Assembly (NCBI GenBank): GCA_003024985.2
Contig: PXIH01S0029689.1
DNA: 10,454 nt
Reading direction: 5' to 3' (one strand)
Source of the DNA: Euperipatoides rowelli
Lineage: Eukaryota; Onychophora; Udeonychophora; Euonychophora; Peripatopsidae
Shown here: positions 6,204 through 10,454 of the stretch, piece by piece
Numbering within the stretch: position 1 is the stretch's first letter
How the letters are laid out: every line of letters starts with the position of its first letter
The notes under the pieces: generated by a model
What the model saw: the letters and a program-made list of their open reading frames with translations, nothing else
Database searches by the model: none
Told to the model about the DNA's origin: nothing
Program-made: the position numbers and the translations under genes

Positions 6204-6937
6204 AGACTGTTAACTTGGCCTGCACACACTTCAATAGTTAATGAGGCTAATCTAAAAACAGATGTAACTGTCATGAATTTTTTACCTGCAACACACCAAA
6301 ACTTCTGTTCAGTATTCTGCATTGAGATGTCTAGAGAAAGTAAATGAGAAAGTCTGGGGTACAGGTAGGAAATTGGTAGTTATTTTAGATCTTGGTTTTT
6401 ATCCACCTTTGAAACACAGATATCTTTTCCCAAACAAATTTGAGTGGTAATTCCAGAAGATTTTCACATTATAACGACTGCTTTTGGAGCAATTGGCAAA
6501 CATAATGAATCAACTGGCAATCCTGAAATTTTGATTAAAGTGGTCTTTATGAAGAAACTACTGTGCTTCACTTGCTAGAGGGAAGACCAGTTTATTGCTA
6601 ATGCAAAGCTCACATCACTGTGATTTCAAGAATGTCCAACACTTCAAGTAAAACTAAGAGAAACTTGGCAGTAAAAAAAGATTCAAAAGTCATACAATCA
6701 GGAAATAAAGCAGTAAGTCAACAGATAGAAGAACTTCATCTGTATAAGAATATGTAAAACAACCTTCAAAATAGTATGGAATTATATGAGAATAGTTTTC
6801 ATAATGTCATTCATACAGCAATGTGGAGTGCTAATTACACATCGAGGTTATCTACACTCAATGAATTTACCAAATGTATTGAAGTTAACTGGCACTCTAT
6901 GGACAGAACTTATAATTATATACATATTCATGATTAG
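6204..6937 (+). pseudogene. Broken coding relic of an unnamed multi-copy invertebrate ORF family
   Basis: Consecutive forward-frame stretches read like one decayed protein. 6204-6344 is open. 6370-6447 holds LVVILDLGFYPP. 6456-6538 holds DFHIITTAFGAIGKH followed by TGNPEILI. From 6539 another frame gives GLYEETTVLHLLEGRPVY, a stop at 6599, AHITVISRMSN, a second stop at 6755 and NSMELYENSFHNV, then SRLSTLNEFTK, ending at 6935. Frame changes fall near 6345-6370, 6450 and 6538. From memory, the order D-L-x-x-Y, F-H, TAFGAIGKH, SGLYEE, LLEG matches a large family of repeated ORFs in cnidarians, molluscs and arthropods, often beside transposable elements. I cannot name the family or its function. 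Only the middle of the protein is here, and nothing like it continues after 6937. It is too broken to be active. Confidence 0.45.
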
Positions 6938-8350
6938 AGACCACCTGACAATGTTTGATTAAGTATTTTTATAACTACAGTGACTAAAGCTACTATGAAA
7001 TATGTTTAAAATAATTAATACCCCAGTTTACATAATTATCTGTCTAGATTTTAACAAATGAGTCATATTTTAACAATTTCTAGTTTTGAAATCTGCCTCT
7101 TTTGGAAATTAAACTTTTTAGTTTAGAATGCCAAGCTCTAAATTTTGAAAAAAAAAACCTCTTCTAATAATAGCCTTCAGCATAATTATAAATGTTATGA
7201 TGAGGCAATCCCCCCCCCCAAAAAAAAAAATGCCATGATACTCATGTATTATAAAATGGGAAAATAGCCTTTACATAGGCGATCAAGCAAACCAAAGGCC
7301 ATGGGCACACTGTTAAATACTGATGGATATAATTCTATAAACCAAACATCTTAATATATGAGTAAATAAAGTTGGACTACTAGATAGCTCAAGGCAAAGG
7401 TTAGATAAATTATCTGGTCTGCTGTATAAAAAAACATATTTTTCAATATGGAGGATATAAAAATATATTTACATTCTTGTCTGATGAATAGGTGCTTTTA
7501 AATACTCTCTCTCCCTTTCTGAAATATTGGAGCATACCATAATTGACTTTGTGATTTATATTGTTTCAAAATACGAAATTATAGCTCTCATATGCTCTTA
7601 TTTCAGTCTTGTTATGAAATAATGAGCTATTTTCAATGCCATTGCAATTTCAGCATAATATGTATCACCACAAACATGTGTTTGTTATAAAAGAGAATAA
7701 ATCACGTTTCATACTTATGTAATTTATGATAGACACTCCATTGACCATGTTTATGGAAACAAAATCACTTTTGAATATGTTAAGAATTAATTATAATCAT
7801 TACAATACTTCAAACTATTTATTTCAGGACATTCATTACAAAAAATAAATCCTCACTTGTGGGACAAAAATCTTTTAGAAAACAAAATGCCTTAATTTTA
7901 GTTATAATAAGTAATAAATAATATTTGCTTTCCACATTAATGACAGTTACAATAATAGGTAATAAGGTCATTATCAGTATTATATTAATTATTTATTGCC
8001 TGAATAAATAGGATAGTTTAAATACTAGGTGAAATCACACAGATTTGTAGTCTTAAAACCATCATACATTTCTTTATTTCATCAACCCCAGAATAATTTT
8101 AATGCTATCCTGCATTTTTTAAATGCCATTTTATCTGCAGTGAGTGAATTATTCTTTCAATATAATAGATCCAGTGCTTTTATGTAATGCTGCAAGGAGA
8201 AAAAAATGTTTATTTTAAATAGTATATGGTCAAGATTTATAATTTCATGTGACTTCAGAGACATAATGACTTCAAGAATCATTTGCTCAGTATAGCAATA
8301 GTTTCCTTGAAATTAACTGACCTATAGTAGATACTAATTCACCTACTAGG
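6938..8350. other. AT-rich stretch without genes
   Basis: I see no credible coding frame, RNA gene or long repeat. The only outstanding point is a C10 run joined to an A11 run at 7210-7230. Confidence 0.6.
7210..7230. repeat. C10A11 homopolymer junction
   Basis: Ten C are followed directly by eleven A. It may be real simple sequence or an assembly or base-calling artefact, since homopolymers of this length are error-prone. Confidence 0.8.
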
Positions 8351-8355
8351 CATGA

Positions 8356-8434
8356 AACCAAGCAGGGCCGTAGCCAGGGGGGGGNCCCCCCCCCCCGAAA
8401 AAAATTTCTGGCTATGGCACTGACGAACCAAGCA
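8356..8434. mobile_element. Tiny MITE-like insertion with 9 bp target duplication
   Basis: The 9-mer aaccaagca occurs at 8356-8364 and 8426-8434 and brackets a roughly 61 bp insert. The insert starts gggccgtagccag and carries near its end ctggctatggcactg, so cagggccgtagccag and the reverse complement cagtgccatagccag match at 13 of 15 positions. The centre is G8, an N (8385) and C11, which is a likely collapsed assembly join, so the true element may be longer. The CAGGG/CAGTG ends recall hAT elements (8 bp duplications), while 9 bp recalls Mutator-like elements, so I leave the superfamily open. Confidence 0.65.
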
Positions 8435-8442
8435 TAATGTAA

Positions 8443-8565
8443 AAAGATCGCTTTAAATGCTACATGGAGAATCCAGAAGATATCTCTGAGGATGATTTAG
8501 ATAACACCTCTGCGTGCAGTGTTATCACTTGGGTGTGGTCTCCAAAGCATTGTACCATCCTTTAG
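8443..8565 (+). other. Short exon-like open patch
   Basis: The stretch is less AT-rich than its surroundings and stays open from 8443 to a TAG at 8563, giving 40 codons with an acidic run (PEDISEDDLDN) followed by a Trp-containing end. No splice sites stand out and I do not recognise the sequence. It also contains a perfect 8-bp inverted repeat, gataacac (8500-8507) and gtgttatc (8519-8526). It could be an exon remnant, an element fragment or chance. Confidence 0.25.
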
Positions 8566-8569
8566 TTCT

Positions 8570-9245
8570 ACCAAGGTATGTATAAAATGAGTCCTGTAAC
8601 AGAAAGAATTTCACTATGGCTGCACAATAATGTAGATTTTGCATCAATTTCAATATTTTAATCATTTCTATTCATGCAGGTTTAATGCATTATAAAAATA
8701 ATAAATGCATGGCAAGAATTTCAAAATAATAATACATATTATGCATTCCAAAATAAATTATCAGGTTTTTACATCCAGTGATAAATAAAAACATGCATGA
8801 AAACCCACCACATAATCACTGCTATTACCTAATGTGTTTCTGCAGTTCCCTCATAACTAGATCTAGGGCTACAAGGAATAATATGCTGTAATATATGAGT
8901 AGCCTAGAATCAAAATTCATAATCTCCATTTTTGGCAATTAAGAGCACCATATGCCATTTGATAAGTGGTGAAAGAAAGTAATAAATTTATTTTAGTCTA
9001 AACTATCCTCATCCATAATTTTATTGACTTTAAACTCTGCAGTTAGAATGAAAACTCCCAATAACTAGGGAAGAATGTGAATCATGATCTAAATAGGCAA
9101 ATAGCCAACCACAGTACATAATTTTTCTTTGCTGAACTGTATGCTAAACGTATTGAACATTTTCAGTGTGTTTAGGTTAGTTTCCTGTGTATTGGTCTGT
9201 TATTATCTGACCTTTTTAATTTAGTTAAATAATATTTTTTTTTAT
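8570..9245. other. No gene seen
   Basis: AT-rich with many stops in all frames. Short scattered atgcat-type words occur around 8680-8760 without forming a regular repeat. Confidence 0.6.
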
Positions 9246-9263
9246 TGCGATGGAAACAACTAT

Positions 9264-9310
9264 GGAAAGACCTATCGATCAGATCAGATCGATACAACTG
9301 GGAAAGACCT
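9264..9310. repeat. Short direct repeats flanking an inverted repeat
   Basis: ggaaagacct occurs at 9264-9273 and 9301-9310. Starting at the last base of the first copy is a perfect inverted repeat, tatcgatc (9273-9280) and gatcgata (9287-9294), around agatca. Two short forward frames overlap it: 9250-9324 begins METTMERPIDQIRS, and 9298-9369 contains ERPVQDNERAIKRS. The repeated ERP wording suggests a small duplication in a former coding patch. Confidence 0.45.
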
Positions 9311-9369
9311 GTTCAAGATAATGAAAGAGCAATAAAAAGGTCAAGAAACCCAGTGGAAGAAGAACATCA

Positions 9370-10454
9370 ATAAAATAGGTATAACTCTTCTTTATCAATT
9401 TATCCTCTGTGTCTACACAAGAAACATTTTTTACTCTGCAAAACTTTGTCAATGTTTGACATTAGCTAAAGAGTTTTCCAGCATTTTCTTTTATCAAAAA
9501 AGAGATAAAATGTTTTAAGATAATTTCATTTTGAAACATTTGGAGTTGAAACATATGAAGGAACTTAATAAGAAATATTTTCAATGTAGGCTAAATATTT
9601 TGACCAAAACGAAAGAAAGAATTTCTGTCTGCCTTAGTTTATTTGTCAATATTTTTGGAAATGTTTGACATTTAAGTTGTTTTATAATCACCTTAATTGC
9701 CAACCAGTTCAAAACCATGGGTTAATTGAAGAGAAAAGGGAGAATTTAGCATCTTATATTTATTTGGTTACCATGAAAAGGAGAATTTATAAAAAGGGAA
9801 AAATTTACAAAAGAAACAGACTATATTATGAATTTTATTAACAAGTTTACTTGCATCGAAAATCATTATTGTCGAGCGAAATCTCAATAAAGATATCTTC
9901 CATCAAACTTGAACATTTCAAACATGCAGGTACAAAATGTATTCTGAGGATTCAAATAGCATTCAAGTAAAACAGAGTTATTTTTGCAATGTGTTCAACA
10001 CTAAATATAACATTATGAAGTGAATTGACATTTGAATATAAAATGTTTAACTGATTTATTATTAAATTTGGTTTGGATCTCTTAATTTTTGATTGCTATC
10101 AATAGACAAATATTGATGTTCTTTTATGGATGGTATTAATTCCCTTCCAAAACTGGAAAACCTAATGTCATTATTTTTTTTTTATATAATACAATGACTC
10201 AATTTTATGAACAATTTAACTTATTATATATTTAGGTGCAATAAAGTTACATTTAAACATACAGTAGGCCTACATGTAGATTATACTATTAACATGAAAT
10301 GATATAATTGGAAGCATTTAGGATGTAATCCCACATTGCATTTGCTGGATATAAATTTTGCCTTCCCAGGACAATATTGACATCTTCTCATTTTTGGAAT
10401 ACTGATAGGCCAATGATTCATTCCATCATATCGAACTCCTTGAAGTGGAATTGG
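9370..10454. other. AT-rich stretch without genes
   Basis: No coding frame, RNA gene or long repeat was supported on either strand. Small motifs only: ttttatc/gataaaa near 9490-9510 and the perfect palindrome gtaggcctac at about 10264-10273. Confidence 0.6.

Noticed and set aside
6095-6322. Minus-strand frame of about 75 codons
   Set aside because: It overlaps the forward-strand coding relic, which reads much more like protein, so this is its shadow.
1-10454. tRNA, rRNA or other structured RNA genes
   Set aside because: No cloverleaf-like pattern with internal promoter boxes was found by eye on either strand.

Overview
The window looks like intergenic DNA from an invertebrate animal, plausibly marine. 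It is very AT-rich, has no operon-like packing and no intact gene, and is built mostly from decayed mobile elements and simple or tandem repeats. Single or double N characters (849-850, 2951, 8385) show it is draft assembly. I could not fix the species. The animal assignment rests on the element types: a Polinton/Maverick-type polymerase with C2H2 fingers, a Helitron end and a small MITE.

Layout. Positions 60-3702 (+) hold one long decayed gene for a protein-primed family B DNA polymerase of the Polinton/Maverick (adintovirus-like) type. In order it has a tandemly duplicated C2H2 zinc-finger module (about 60-680), a conserved N-terminal domain (723-1206), the ExoI motif, an endonuclease VII-like Cys/His domain, ExoII, ExoIII, and then polymerase motifs A, B and C and a KxY motif. 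It uses all three forward frames, with about a dozen frame changes plus stop codons, so it cannot make the full protein. None of the other Polinton genes (integrase, packaging ATPase, protease, capsids) is visible in the window. 3703-4720 holds a possible poly(A) signal, an A-rich minisatellite, a tandem array of about 210-220 bp units, a strong G-quadruplex motif and a Helitron-like 3' terminus ending in CTAG. 4931-5368 holds a foldback element of roughly 330 bp and a second nested inverted repeat. 5697-5900 holds an imperfect duplication with a period of about 111 bp. 6204-6937 (+) holds a second, heavily broken coding relic, which resembles a multi-copy invertebrate ORF family I cannot name. 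8356-8434 is a tiny MITE-like insertion with a 9 bp target duplication and an assembly N at its centre. The rest, roughly 6940-8340 and 8570-10454, is AT-rich DNA with two short exon-like patches and no gene I can support.

How it works together: nothing here appears to be a working gene system. The domains of the polymerase relic would together have made a self-primed, proofreading DNA polymerase that replicated a linear element. The surrounding repeats look like later or nested insertions. I saw no new functional system. The points most worth checking are the domain order of the polymerase relic, the Helitron-like end beside the tandem array, the long foldback and the second coding relic.
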